A DNA stretch of 18,503 nt from Phycisphaerae bacterium (GCA_021736565.1 JAIPFO010000022.1:1-18503); one strand, 5' to 3'; positions 1 through 8,186 are shown, counted from the stretch's first letter. The notes: generated by a model from the letters alone, not told the origin. Numbers and translations are program-made.

Positions 1-896
1 AGTACATCCGGATAAACGAGCACGTTCCGAGGCCATGGGGGGCCTACAGGTACTACACAAACGAGCCATTCAAGGGGAACGATAGAACCGTTTTCACTCA
101 TCTGTTAGGCTACAGAATTCACCTCGGACTCAAAGTACAGCATGGTATCGTTCCGGTGGAGGAAGACGGGTCGGCCAATTTCCTCGTCCCTGCGGGTAAG
201 AATATTTTCTTCCAGGCGCTCGATGAGAACTACTGCGAAGTGCAGCGTGAAAGAACGTTCGTCAACTACCAGGGCGGCGAGGTGGCATCCTGCATAGGAT
301 GCCACGAGGAAAAGAACGCCACCGCCATGCGGCCAGGCACCGCGGTGCTTGCTTTGAAACGCCCGCCTGACAAACCCGGCCCCCAGCCGGGCGAAACCAC
401 CGGCAGAAGAGCGTTGCATTTCCCCACGGACGTCCAGCCGGTTCTGAACAGGCACTGCGTTAAGTGTCATGACGAATACGTCGAGACGCCCGGACCGGAC
501 GGGCTGGGTGCCAACCACAGGGTCATCTATAACAACGCGTTCTCCAGGCCGTATGTTGCGTTGATGAAATCCAGGTGGGTTGGCAAGACCATCGACGAAG
601 AAGATGGTGACGACTCGCGATACCTGGAGTACATGCCCCCGTACAGTCTCGGGTCGCACAGCAGCACACTTATCAAGGTGCTTCTGAATGGTGACAAAAA
701 CCACAAGAAATGGGATGCGATGGGACTGAGTCGGGGAGAATTCGTAAAACTGACCACCTGGATCGATTCCCAGTGCCAGTTCTACGGCACCTATTACGGC
801 CGCAAACCGTTAGCCCAGGAAGGCGAATCTGATTTCCGACCGACTCCGACGTTCGAAAGTGCAACAGCCACCGAACCGCCTTACTGGGTGAAATAG
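1..896 (+). CDS. HzsA-like diheme cytochrome, 3' part (5' truncated by window)
   Basis: The reading frame is open from base 3 to the TAG at 894-896, giving 297 residues of a protein whose start lies upstream of the window. Two c-type heme-attachment motifs are visible: CIGCH at 291-305 and CVKCH at 456-470. The stretch before the first heme, PVEEDGSANFLVPAGKNIFF then QALDENY, matches PVEKDGSVCFELPPGK then FQLIDENY in the complete protein at 8320-11196, so the two are paralogs. This arrangement is that of the hydrazine synthase alpha-subunit middle domain family, and the second motif region (PVLNRHCVKCH) also resembles planctomycete cytochrome c domains. The C-terminus has no DUF3395-like tail, unlike the paralog. 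The protein is expected to be exported and to bind two hemes. Anammox activity is not implied, since this family is widespread outside anammox bacteria. The exact substrate is unknown. Confidence 0.85.
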   Translation, partial: YIRINEHVPRPWGAYRYYTNEPFKGNDRTVFTHLLGYRIHLGLKVQHGIVPVEEDGSANFLVPAGKNIFFQALDENYCEVQRERTFVNYQGGEVASCIGCHEEKNATAMRPGTAVLALKRPPDKPGPQPGETTGRRALHFPTDVQPVLNRHCVKCHDEYVETPGPDGLGANHRVIYNNAFSRPYVALMKSRWVGKTIDEEDGDDSRYLEYMPPYSLGSHSSTLIKVLLNGDKNHKKWDAMGLSRGEFVKLTTWIDSQCQFYGTYYGRKPLAQEGESDFRPTPTFESATATEPPYWVK

Positions 897-919
897 CGGG
901 CGGGTTGCCCGCTTATTGG
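895..919 (+). terminator. Intrinsic terminator-like hairpin after the first cytochrome gene
   Basis: A perfect 7-bp stem AGCGGGC / GCCCGCT with a 5-nt loop spans 895-913. It overlaps the TAG stop codon and is followed by TATTGGGGG. The T-tract is poor, so it may be an mRNA 3'-end hairpin instead. Confidence 0.5.
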
Positions 920-1036
920 GGGATTGGGATTTGGTAGAACCGTCTATTTGTTAAGATAGGCAAATTAACGGGTTTCCAAAGGTGAATTGAAGAATCGATG
1001 AAAATGCCATCAATCCCCCTGAATTCGGTTCCGATT

Positions 1037-1113
1037 GACATCCGCGTCCTGAGCATGCTTAAGGCCCGTTTTTCAAATTTTAAAAACGGGGCCGTCTTTT
1101 GGCCTGGAGATCA
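1037..1113 (+). repeat. Structured repeat, copy 1 (diverged, doubtful)
   Basis: The order CCGCGTC, then a GGCCCGTTTTT / AAAAACGGGGCC stem (1063-1073 with 1082-1093), then TGGAGATCA follows the layout of the repeat family, but the outer helix is not preserved. The long stem followed by GTCTTTT could equally be an intrinsic terminator for the upstream cytochrome gene. Confidence 0.35.
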
Positions 1114-1187
1114 CACGGTCGATTTAAATCGCACTATTACGAGTATTTCGCTTGACCCTCGGCCCTCGACCCCCGATAATGTGCCCA

Positions 1188-1233
1188 TGGCTTTTAATCG
1201 ACGTTTTAATGCGTCAATTTTGACGCAACCATC
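1188..1233 (+). repeat. Second repeat family, copy a
   Basis: GGCTTTTAATCGACGTTTT near the start and ACGCAACCATCA near the end match 15921-15974, with a middle that differs in length. This copy contains a perfect palindrome GCGTCAA-TT-TTGACGC (1211-1226) that the other copy lacks. Function is unknown. Confidence 0.6.
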
Positions 1234-1295
1234 ACTGTTAAGAGTACTTTCGGAGGTGTATCTGAAAGTAATAATTATTCATATTGTATACTAAA

Positions 1296-1312
1296 GCCTT
1301 GCGGGGCAAGGC
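1296..1312 (+). other. Short perfect hairpin upstream of the hydrolase gene
   Basis: GCCTTGC / GCAAGGC with a 3-nt loop lies 44 bases before the ATG at 1356. There is no T-tract after it, so it looks like a 5'-UTR or repeat-derived hairpin more than a terminator. Confidence 0.4.
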
Positions 1313-1355
1313 ATTAGGACAGTAAAAACTGCGAAAATGAACCGAAAGAGAAACT

Positions 1356-3362
1356 ATGAAAAGACAAATTGAAAATCTTAATGATAATGTCCACGTCAAA
1401 GGTCAATCCTGGAGCGATTTATCGGCCTTTAAGATGCGGAATGCGGGCTCCAAAAAAACTGATGACGCTGGCGTCAATGATCGCGTTAAACCTTTGCTGC
1501 ATTGCATTGTCATTTTTGTCCTCTTACTCACAGTCGGCTGTACCGCCGTAAAAGAGACCCCGCTTACCGGGCAGGTTTTTACTGAGGGTAAGGCGCAGAT
1601 CGTCGAAGCCTTTAAGGACCCTGATAAGTGGATTCGAGAGGATCTCTGGGTTGAGACGGAATTTGATTCCGATGGCGATGGCAAACTCGACCGTGTGCAT
1701 GTTGATGTCACACGCCCATTTCAAACGGATACCGAGAAGCTCAAACTTCCGGTCATCTACAATTCCAGCCCCTATTTTGCCGGGACCACCGGGCCGTCAA
1801 GAGACTTCTTCTGGGACACCAAACATGAACTTGGCGATGTCCCCCCCGTTCGAAAAACGCCACCGCCAATAAAGCGAGAAGGTAAGCGCCCGATCATCTC
1901 CAGGGCCCATGTCAAGGATTGGGTTCCCCGCGGTTTCGTGGTTGTCCACTCCTCGTCACCGGGCACCGGCCTTTCCCAGGGATGCCCCACGGTTGGAGCC
2001 GATAACGAATCACTGGCCCCCAAAGCAGTCGTTAACTGGCTGAACGGCCGGGCTAAAGGATACACCTCGCCGGAGGGGAATAAAGAGGTGCTCGCCTACT
2101 GGAGCACGGGCAAGGTCGGTATGACCGGCACCTCCTACAACGGCACACTATCGCTCTCGGCGGCAACGACAGGGGTCGAGGGGCTCGAAGCGATTATCCC
2201 GGTAGCACCCAACACCTCCTACTATCACTACTACCGTTCCAACGGCCTGATCCGGTCGCCCGGAGGATATATGGGTGAAGACATTGATGTTCTTTACGAG
2301 TATATCCACAGCGGCAACCCGGAACGAAAAGAATATTGCGATTGCGAGGTCCTTGGCAAGGAGATGGGGCAAGGGATGGACCGGATCACCGGGGACTACA
2401 ATGACTTCTGGGCCGGTCGAGACTATATTCACGACCTCAAGCCCATGAAGGCCGCCATGCTGATGTCACACGGATTTAACGATTGGAATGTGATGCCCGA
2501 GCACAGCAATCGCATCTACCAGGCGGTCAAGGCCATGGGGATCCCCACAAAAATTTATTATCATCAGGGCGGCCACGGCGGCCCGCCCCCGATGGACATG
2601 ATGAACAAGTGGTTCTCGCACTACCTTTGCGGCGTGGATAATGGCGTCGAAAAAGGACCACGCGCATGGATCGTACGCGAAAATGATGACCAGAAAAAAC
2701 CGACCGCCTACCAGGACTATCCCAATCCGGACGCCTCGCCGGTCACGTTCCACCTGAACGCCGGTGCGCCGAAGGCCGGTAAACTATCGACCAGCACTCC
2801 AGAAAAACAGGGAACCGAAAAACTGATCGATAACTATTCATTTAGCGGTACCGTCCTGGCCCAGGCGGAATGGACCGATCATCGGCTGATATACACCACC
2901 CCCGAATTGACCGATGCCGTGCATCTTTCAGGCACCGCCACGCTCACCATCAAAATGGCCAGCAGCAAACCGGCGGCCAATCTGTCCGTCTGGATGGTTT
3001 CTTTGCCCTGGAAACAAGGCTCAAGGCAAAATGTCAAGATCACTGATAATATCATCACACGCGGCTGGGCCGATATGCAAAACCGAAATTCCCTGACCCA
3101 AAGCGAACCCCTGGTGCCCGGTGAATTCTACGAAATGACATTCAGCCTTCAGCCCGATGACCAGATTATCCCCGCCGGCCAGCAGATCGGCCTGATGATC
3201 TTCTCTTCCGACCGCGACTACACCCTCCTGCCTGAACCGGGAACATCGCTGACGGTCGACCTTGACGGCACCTCGTTAACCCTCCCGATCGTCGGAGGGG
3301 CCGAAGCATTTAAAAAGGCCACAGCACCCCAAGAAGAGTCCGATCAAAATAGTAAAAAGTAA
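1356..3362 (+). CDS. CocE/NonD-type hydrolase, Xaa-Pro dipeptidyl-peptidase-like (S15), lipoprotein
   Basis: This is a 668-residue alpha/beta hydrolase of the PepX/CocE family, which removes X-Pro dipeptides or cleaves related acyl bonds. The nucleophile is Ser260 in GMTGTSYNG, the acid is Asp376 in SHGFNDWNV and the base is His407 in HQGGHGGP; the spacing (116 and 31 residues) fits the family. A C-terminal jelly-roll domain of the PepX C-domain type follows (about 440-650). The N-terminus is odd: the lipobox-like LLLTVGC ends at Cys62, far too late for a normal signal peptide. Residues 11-42 come from an 88-bp repeat plus its 8-bp target duplication. Without that insert the leader is MKRQIENLNDRVKPLLHC followed by a hydrophobic segment, with the Cys at position 30. 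The ATG at 1356 is therefore the likely original start; ATG 1434 lies inside the repeat. It probably acts outside the cell, anchored in a membrane. Confidence 0.9.
   Translation: MKRQIENLNDNVHVKGQSWSDLSAFKMRNAGSKKTDDAGVNDRVKPLLHCIVIFVLLLTVGCTAVKETPLTGQVFTEGKAQIVEAFKDPDKWIREDLWVETEFDSDGDGKLDRVHVDVTRPFQTDTEKLKLPVIYNSSPYFAGTTGPSRDFFWDTKHELGDVPPVRKTPPPIKREGKRPIISRAHVKDWVPRGFVVVHSSSPGTGLSQGCPTVGADNESLAPKAVVNWLNGRAKGYTSPEGNKEVLAYWSTGKVGMTGTSYNGTLSLSAATTGVEGLEAIIPVAPNTSYYHYYRSNGLIRSPGGYMGEDIDVLYEYIHSGNPERKEYCDCEVLGKEMGQGMDRITGDYNDFWAGRDYIHDLKPMKAAMLMSHGFNDWNVMPEHSNRIYQAVKAMGIPTKIYYHQGGHGGPPPMDMMNKWFSHYLCGVDNGVEKGPRAWIVRENDDQKKPTAYQDYPNPDASPVTFHLNAGAPKAGKLSTSTPEKQGTEKLIDNYSFSGTVLAQAEWTDHRLIYTTPELTDAVHLSGTATLTIKMASSKPAANLSVWMVSLPWKQGSRQNVKITDNIITRGWADMQNRNSLTQSEPLVPGEFYEMTFSLQPDDQIIPAGQQIGLMIFSSDRDYTLLPEPGTSLTVDLDGTSLTLPIVGGAEAFKKATAPQEESDQNSKK
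1386..1473 (-). repeat. Structured repeat, copy 2: inserted in frame in the hydrolase signal peptide
   Basis: Read on the minus strand this 88-bp segment begins CGCCAGCGTCAT and ends TGACGTGGACATT. It matches copy 7 at 65 of 88 positions without gaps by hand alignment. It is bracketed by TTAATGAT (1378-1385) and TCAATGAT (1474-1481), an 8-bp direct repeat with one mismatch that looks like a target-site duplication. The outer helix CCA(G)CGTCA / TGACGTGG maps to 1463-1471 and 1391-1398. Element plus one duplication is 96 bp, so it adds 32 codons without a frameshift. Confidence 0.85.
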
Positions 3363-3368
3363 TATTGG

Positions 3369-3477
3369 CACCAGTGTCATAATTATTTCTGAAGCCCGTC
3401 TTCCACATCATAAAGGGCGATCCGCCATCCAAAGGCTGGTCTATGACCTTTGGCAGATGACTTTTGACGTGGGGATC
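3369..3477 (+). repeat. Structured repeat, copy 3 (with an enlarged second hairpin)
   Basis: It begins 6 nt after the hydrolase stop codon and ends 40 nt before the ATG at 3518. The outer helix is CCA(G)TGTCA (3371-3379) with TGACGTGG (3465-3472). The inner stem is GCCC / GGGC. The second hairpin is CCAAAGG / CCTTTGG (3429-3435 with 3447-3453), which makes this copy about 21 bp longer than the 88-bp form. No target duplication is recognisable. Confidence 0.8.
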
Positions 3478-3517
3478 ATATGTTAAACAACTCAGAAAAT
3501 ATTTACTGGATGTCGCC

Positions 3518-4849
3518 ATGAAACTATTATACTTAATAGTACTGCCATTAGCCCTTTTCGGGACTGGGTGTTCTTGCTTTTATGGCATCCCCAAATCCGG
3601 AATCGCTCTTGAAGAACGTCTTTTCAAGTCAAGACAAATCATAGAAAAAAGAAAACAGGAAGCCCATCGTTTTACCTTAAAAGAAAAAGCCGCCATTTAC
3701 GAACAATGGATATTAGGGCATTTCATGGCGGAACCATATTTCCTTATACGTAAGCAAGTGAACGCCAAAAAGCCTTCGGATAATTGTGGTTACCTCGAAG
3801 ATACTTCTGCATTTTTAGCGGGGCTTGCCTTTAAATATGGTGCAACCGGCGATCTAAAATCCCAGGGGCTGGCACTGAAAGTGGTGACGTCACTACAAGA
3901 CCTGGATTGGAGTAATGGCCTGGATGGCTATATCCCTTTCTCTGCAAACATTAAAAACAGCCGGCTTCATATCGCGCAAAATGAAACCCATGTCAATGCC
4001 TATTCCCAGCTGTTCTTCTCCTATTTTACCGCTATGACACTATTTGATGACCCGGCACTTAAAAACGTCATCAGAAAACACATGAACCTGATCACGAATT
4101 ATTTCCTAAAACATAATTTGGTTTTGAAAGATAATTTTGGAAATAAGGTCCCTTTTAGTGACATAACATCGTCGGCCTTTAAACTTTCTGCCGGACGGTG
4201 CCTGGATGGCCTGGTCTTTGTCGATTTTTCGCTCTGGATTTTGGAGAACCAAAAGGATTCTGAAGCTTACACGAAACTTACCGAAATCAAAAAGGAGATG
4301 GTTTCAGATGGTTATTACAGGAAAATTGCAAATTTGCATTTTAAGTTTTTCACTTTCGAATTGCCCAGCGATTCAACCGATTGGCTCAATTTCATACGCC
4401 TGTACATATTGAATCAGATCGAAAATAATGACCATTATAAGAATGCTTTGAAAAAGCTGTTTGCCTCGCAGAGAAATGAATATAACCCCCTGTTCAATAG
4501 CATTTATGCCTCGGTATTTTGTGACAAGACCGATGAAGTAAAAGAGAAAACATTGTTTTACCTGAACTCGTTTCCATTAACCCTGGATAACGCCGAAGTC
4601 ATTAACAGCCAGAATCCGGACGTAAAGAAAAAGTTCTTCTTACAGTTGACCAAGAACAAACTCATACCGGAATCAAAACTTCCCCTGGAAATATACAAAC
4701 GGCCATTCCGCGGACTGGAATGGAAAAGAAATCCTTGCAGACTTGACGGCAATTTGGGTAAAGATGGAAATATAATATACCCCGGTACAGACTTTTATTT
4801 AGCGTATTGGATGGGGCGATATTATGGATTAATGACTGATCTGGATTAG
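3518..4849 (+). CDS. Lipoprotein of unknown function, probable helical-toroid fold
   Basis: The gene codes for 443 residues starting MKLLYLIVLPLALFGTGCSC, a compact lipoprotein signal peptide with the lipid Cys at 18. This fixes the start at ATG 3518; the TTG at 3464 lies inside repeat copy 3. The mature part is mostly helical. The segment DTSAFLAGLAFKYGATGD and the following LDWSNGLDGYIPFSA resemble (alpha/alpha)6-toroid proteins such as six-hairpin glycosidases and lyases, but no catalytic residues can be assigned. The end, with YPGTDFYLAYWMGRYYGL, is aromatic-rich. Codon use is clearly more AT-rich than in the flanking hydrolase and cytochrome genes, suggesting a different origin. I do not recognise the family; a role in polysaccharide or cell-envelope metabolism is only a guess. 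Confidence 0.8.
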   Translation: MKLLYLIVLPLALFGTGCSCFYGIPKSGIALEERLFKSRQIIEKRKQEAHRFTLKEKAAIYEQWILGHFMAEPYFLIRKQVNAKKPSDNCGYLEDTSAFLAGLAFKYGATGDLKSQGLALKVVTSLQDLDWSNGLDGYIPFSANIKNSRLHIAQNETHVNAYSQLFFSYFTAMTLFDDPALKNVIRKHMNLITNYFLKHNLVLKDNFGNKVPFSDITSSAFKLSAGRCLDGLVFVDFSLWILENQKDSEAYTKLTEIKKEMVSDGYYRKIANLHFKFFTFELPSDSTDWLNFIRLYILNQIENNDHYKNALKKLFASQRNEYNPLFNSIYASVFCDKTDEVKEKTLFYLNSFPLTLDNAEVINSQNPDVKKKFFLQLTKNKLIPESKLPLEIYKRPFRGLEWKRNPCRLDGNLGKDGNIIYPGTDFYLAYWMGRYYGLMTDLD

Positions 4850-4889
4850 TGTTGCACAAGAAGTTTTATGAAAAAGAAATCGTGCTAGA

Positions 4890-4908
4890 GGGGACACTCC
4901 CTTAGAAT
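4890..4908 (+). repeat. Short direct repeat GGGGACACTCCCTTAGAAT, left copy
   Basis: It matches 7761-7778 (GGGGCACTCCCTTAAAAT) except for one missing base and one substitution. The two copies bracket the minus-strand paralog pair together with its promoter. Confidence 0.55.
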
Positions 4909-5017
4909 ATGATAAAAAATATGAACAACCTGAACGAGCTAAGTGATCACTAAAGAACGCCTTTTTCAGACACGAACAATTGATATCATATATGCTCATT
5001 AAGGTTAGAAAAAAGTG

Positions 5018-6451
5018 CTATTCATCGGCTTTTTGAATATTTAGAAAATCCTTAGATAATTTGTCATTTGCATTCTGTATATTTTTAGATATATTAGATA
5101 AAGCACTAGAGAAAATTTCCCATCTTTTATCTTTAGTCCGAAATGACATGTAACGTGCATGGATCTGGCACATGTCAAAGCAGACCATGAGGCGAGCTCT
5201 GGTGATAGTCCTTTTCTTGAATTCTTCGTCAGAGATTTTTATGCCGCCAAGTCTTATGTAATATGCTTCATCGATTAGGTCAGTAATTTCTTCATCGCCG
5301 ATGGTCTTTAGGTCCAGTGCGTTAACTTTCTCTAAGACCTGTTCCAATTCCCTGTACATGTAAAAAATAGTTAGGTAATTTTTTACCCTGTTTTCGTCAA
5401 TAGATAAGGGGTCTGAACGCACGAGTTCTGAGTTATTTGTCTTAGTGTTTTTTATATTAGCAAGGAATTGTTCTTTGAGATCTATAAGCTCTGCATATAT
5501 GGAAATATGTTCAGATGATTCATAGGTTAAGTAAAGGTACTTTGAAATACATATAGCTTCATTTATGGAAGCAAGCATGTTTGCACTGGATTCATTGAAA
5601 GTCGCAACATAAGATTGAGGGTGGAATGAGATGTAATAGAGAGATATGTCTTCGCAAAGTGTTGACCACTGTTTTTGAAATCTAAAAAATTCGTCTTCAT
5701 TCTTAAGCTTAAAATTCCATGTCTTTTGGATTCTTTTAGTCTCAGTGTCCAGTAATTTTTTTTCATCTTTACCAAGGGCTGTAGATCTGTTAAAAAAGTG
5801 CTGGCAGGCTTCGTTTGAATTAAGCTTACTAAGACGGCTACTTGATTTTATATAATCATATGGATAGGGATTTCCATAAGGCAGGCCAAATGCTTTTCGT
5901 GCATCATTTAGAGCAAGCATAGTTATCTTTGAACGAGATTTTGGTACTTTTCTTTTCCAGGTGCTGGTCTTACTGAACTGTTCAAGGTTAACAATCACTT
6001 TATAGAGTGGCTCTTTTATGTTAGTCAGGTTGTCTTCTGAAGGTGATTCAGAATATGTTTTTATAGCTTGTTTGATCTCACCAAAACCAATTACATATTT
6101 TTGAAAGATTTCCATGTCTTTGATTGTTTTTTTTGTTTCGATCAATTGTTGCTCTTGTTCTTTTTTATAGTTCTTTACATACTCCTGAAACTCTTGCTCT
6201 TTTGGGTATGATTGATTGCGAGTTTTCAGTTTTTCCATGAGACCCATCGGTGAATATTTTGAAGTATTCAGCTTCGCCGGAAATGCGTCAATTATGACAA
6301 GTGAACAAGCCTGATTTAAGTTGAAAAAGTGCCGGCCTATTTCTTTTGCATCTGTTGGGAATGGGTTGTTGTTAGGTTGCAAAGATTTGCAAGACTGACA
6401 GGTTGACATTGAAGTCAAGATAACCAATGAAATGATTCTTTTAGTGTTCAT
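5018..6451 (-). CDS. Exported protein of unknown family, larger member of a tandem paralog pair
   Basis: The gene codes for 477 residues from ATG 6451 (MNTKRIISLVILTSMSTC). A GTG four codons upstream is possible but less likely. The leader looks like an export signal; Cys18 or Cys21 could be lipidated, though neither lipobox is canonical. The rest is charged and helical. Residues about 205-470 align with nearly all of the neighbouring protein at 6563-7510: both share LASINEA (293-299), YYIRLGG (397-403) and a C-x-D-x-C motif, CFDMC (424-428). The first 200 residues are extra and contain a faint second copy of the HFFN motif (RHFFNLNQA versus QHFFNRSTA), hinting at an internal duplication. The DNA is AT-rich. 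I know no family with these motifs and assign no function. Confidence 0.75.
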   Translation of the reverse strand: MNTKRIISLVILTSMSTCQSCKSLQPNNNPFPTDAKEIGRHFFNLNQACSLVIIDAFPAKLNTSKYSPMGLMEKLKTRNQSYPKEQEFQEYVKNYKKEQEQQLIETKKTIKDMEIFQKYVIGFGEIKQAIKTYSESPSEDNLTNIKEPLYKVIVNLEQFSKTSTWKRKVPKSRSKITMLALNDARKAFGLPYGNPYPYDYIKSSSRLSKLNSNEACQHFFNRSTALGKDEKKLLDTETKRIQKTWNFKLKNEDEFFRFQKQWSTLCEDISLYYISFHPQSYVATFNESSANMLASINEAICISKYLYLTYESSEHISIYAELIDLKEQFLANIKNTKTNNSELVRSDPLSIDENRVKNYLTIFYMYRELEQVLEKVNALDLKTIGDEEITDLIDEAYYIRLGGIKISDEEFKKRTITRARLMVCFDMCQIHARYMSFRTKDKRWEIFSSALSNISKNIQNANDKLSKDFLNIQKADE

Positions 6452-6510
6452 CTTATATCTCACGAAAGAGTGGAATTAAAAAATTTACGAATATGGGGGC
6501 TATGTAAGAA

Positions 6511-6549
6511 ATAAATGAGTATGCCTGAGCTTATGGGAGACTCATTTAT
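6511..6549 (-). terminator. Perfect 10-bp hairpin between the tandem paralogs
   Basis: ATAAATGAGT (6511-6520) and ACTCATTTAT (6540-6549) form a perfect 10-bp stem with a 19-nt loop. It lies just past the stop of the upstream minus-strand gene. On that strand it is followed by TTCTTA, so it may be a weak terminator separating the two genes. Confidence 0.55.
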
Positions 6550-6562
6550 AACAATGGTGATG

Positions 6563-7510
6563 TTACTTGCCTGCTTTTATTGAGTCATGAATTCTTTGCA
6601 ATTTTTTGAAAAGATTTTTATTAGCTGTTGCAATAGCGAGCTTAAGTTTAGCTGTTTTTACGCCATAATCTATCCATTCCTTATTTCGAGTCCTATGGTA
6701 AACATAGAGGATATGGTTCTCGCAGACATCAATGCAAGTTGTTAATCTCATGATATTACATAGTCGTCTTTTATCTGGGACATTGTATAGACTAGCAGCA
6801 CCAAGCCTGATATAGTATGATTCCTTAAGGAGTTTTCTGAATTGCCCTTCAGAGTATTTTTGCTTGTTTGTTTTACGAAGTTTGCTGGTAACTGAGTCCA
6901 TAGCTCTGTCAATATCGTACATGTCTGAGAAAATATTTATCTTATTTTCTTCGACAGAAAGTGTGCGGGCATTAGATTTACCATTGGCAGATACTTTAAG
7001 CTTCATTGCGACCTTATACAATTTGATTTTGAGACGCAGTATGTCTGTTTTTACTGTTAAGTACTCGCTAACTCCATATGTTAGACAAAGATATTCGGCA
7101 ATCGTGCTTGCTTCATTTATGGATGCAAGAAGATTGGGTATGAGCTCGTCTATGATATCGCTATTTGATGCCGGCTTGAAATCGGCAAAATAGATTGCCA
7201 TTTCTTCGGTAAGGGCAGACCATTCTTTCTGAATCTTTTCAAATTCTTTTTCTTTGTCTTTAGCAAGCGGAAAATCTCCAGTACGAGTTATCCGTTTCAT
7301 TTCGCCATCCATCAATATTTGTGTTTTTTTATCCAGTTTAATTGCCGTGGCGACAAATTGTTTTGACGCCTCTCTTGAGGTTAATTTACCAAGACGCTTG
7401 CAGGTATCTTGATATGTCTTGGATTCATTCTTTGTAGACTCTGCAAAGCATAAGTTTGAGGTTAATATTATAGTTAAGGCCAATCGTGTTGTGATTTTAT
7501 TACTCTTCAT
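6563..7510 (-). CDS. Exported protein of unknown family, smaller member of a tandem paralog pair
   Basis: The gene codes for 315 residues with a Sec signal peptide (ALTIILTSNLCFA, cleavage likely after Ala23) and a helical, lysine-rich mature part. It is paralogous to the downstream gene at 5018-6451. Shared landmarks are LLASINEA (127-134), YYIRLGA (232-238) and CIDVC (259-263), with the same spacing of acidic and aromatic residues between them. The CxDxC pair could form a disulfide after export. A strong promoter-like sequence lies about 190 bases upstream (7698-7725), leaving a long AT-rich leader. The 99-nt gap to the second gene contains a 10-bp hairpin. The conserved motifs do not match any family I know. 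Confidence 0.8.
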   Translation of the reverse strand: MKSNKITTRLALTIILTSNLCFAESTKNESKTYQDTCKRLGKLTSREASKQFVATAIKLDKKTQILMDGEMKRITRTGDFPLAKDKEKEFEKIQKEWSALTEEMAIYFADFKPASNSDIIDELIPNLLASINEASTIAEYLCLTYGVSEYLTVKTDILRLKIKLYKVAMKLKVSANGKSNARTLSVEENKINIFSDMYDIDRAMDSVTSKLRKTNKQKYSEGQFRKLLKESYYIRLGAASLYNVPDKRRLCNIMRLTTCIDVCENHILYVYHRTRNKEWIDYGVKTAKLKLAIATANKNLFKKLQRIHDSIKAGK

Positions 7511-7697
7511 GTTAGTTTTCCAAATTAAGAGTCGTTAAAAATACTAAAAAAACGATTTTAGAAATATGGTTGATATGAGTGACAGTTTTCCTTACTGTAA
7601 TATGTAGAAGTTATCCCAAAACCCAAACATGACCATGGTTAAGAGCGTAATAAATATAACCTCATAATATTTTCCCATCGATTTTCGTATCAAACTT

Positions 7698-7725
7698 ATC
7701 ATATCCCAAAAAAACAAAATGTCAA
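7698..7725 (-). promoter_or_regulatory. Sigma-70-type promoter for the tandem paralog genes
   Basis: On the minus strand TTGACA (7720-7725) is followed after 16 bases by TATGAT (7698-7703). It faces the genes at 7510 and 6451. Transcription would start near 7690 and give a leader of about 180 nt. A second GTCAACTT directly precedes the -35 box. Confidence 0.6.
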
Positions 7726-7760
7726 CTTAGTCAACTTAAAAAGATTCTTGGATAGCGAAT

Positions 7761-7778
7761 GGGGCACTCCCTTAAAAT
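7761..7778 (+). repeat. Short direct repeat GGGGCACTCCCTTAAAAT, right copy
   Basis: It is the partner of 4890-4908 in the same orientation and lies just outside the paralog promoter. Confidence 0.55.
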
Positions 7779-7832
7779 TTCCTGTGTGGGTGATTTTATA
7801 AAGATGTTATTTTGCGGAATTCATTGGGTGTT

Positions 7833-8020
7833 GCCAGCCTTCGGCTGCTCTTCGACCTACGGCGATGGTTTTCATGTGGTGACCACAAGGGATTGGCCTG
7901 ATAGAGGCACGCCCTTTTATAATGAGCCCCGGACCCTTTTATGACCCTGTATGGTTACATGTAACGCCCTTTCAGGGCTTGTGATTATACCCAGGTGGAA
8001 TGTCATGCCCCTGTGGGGCT
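7833..8020. repeat. Hairpin-rich segment with three short GC stems
   Basis: Three stems with 3-nt loops occur in a row: CAGCC-TTC-GGCTG (7835-7847), GCCCT-TTC-AGGGC (7966-7978) and GCCCC-TGT-GGGGC (8007-8019). The text between them (CAGGGCTTGTGATTATACCC) has the style of dispersed hairpin repeats seen in planctomycete and Bacteroidota genomes, recalled from memory and not verified. No second copy exists in this window. Confidence 0.4.
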
Positions 8021-8186
8021 GAGTGTCTGGGGGCTAAGAAAGGTTTTTTCCCTTAGATTTTTTTTAAACGCTATTTTTTTAATCTTAAAGAACGTTTTTC
8101 AATGCGTAAACCTCATTGTTTCTTGTGAATCAAGATATTTTTCCAGAAAAACATTCCAATCGTCCCCGAAATGCTTTATACTCAGG

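Larger units (their letters stand above)
897..1355. other. Intergenic stretch, no convincing gene
   Basis: This 459-base stretch holds the cytochrome terminator, a doubtful diverged copy of the structured repeat (1037-1113) whose core could act as a hairpin, one copy of a second repeat (1188-1233) and a 7-bp hairpin at 1296-1312. A 98-codon frame at 998-1294 crosses both repeats and has no recognisable protein character, so it is not called as a gene. Confidence 0.6.

Noticed and set aside
105..704. 199-codon open frame on the minus strand
   Set aside because: It is antisense to the heme-motif-bearing cytochrome fragment and has no family features.
998..1294. 98-codon open frame before the hydrolase gene
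   Set aside because: It crosses two repeat elements and a strong hairpin, has no ribosome site of note and no protein-like pattern.
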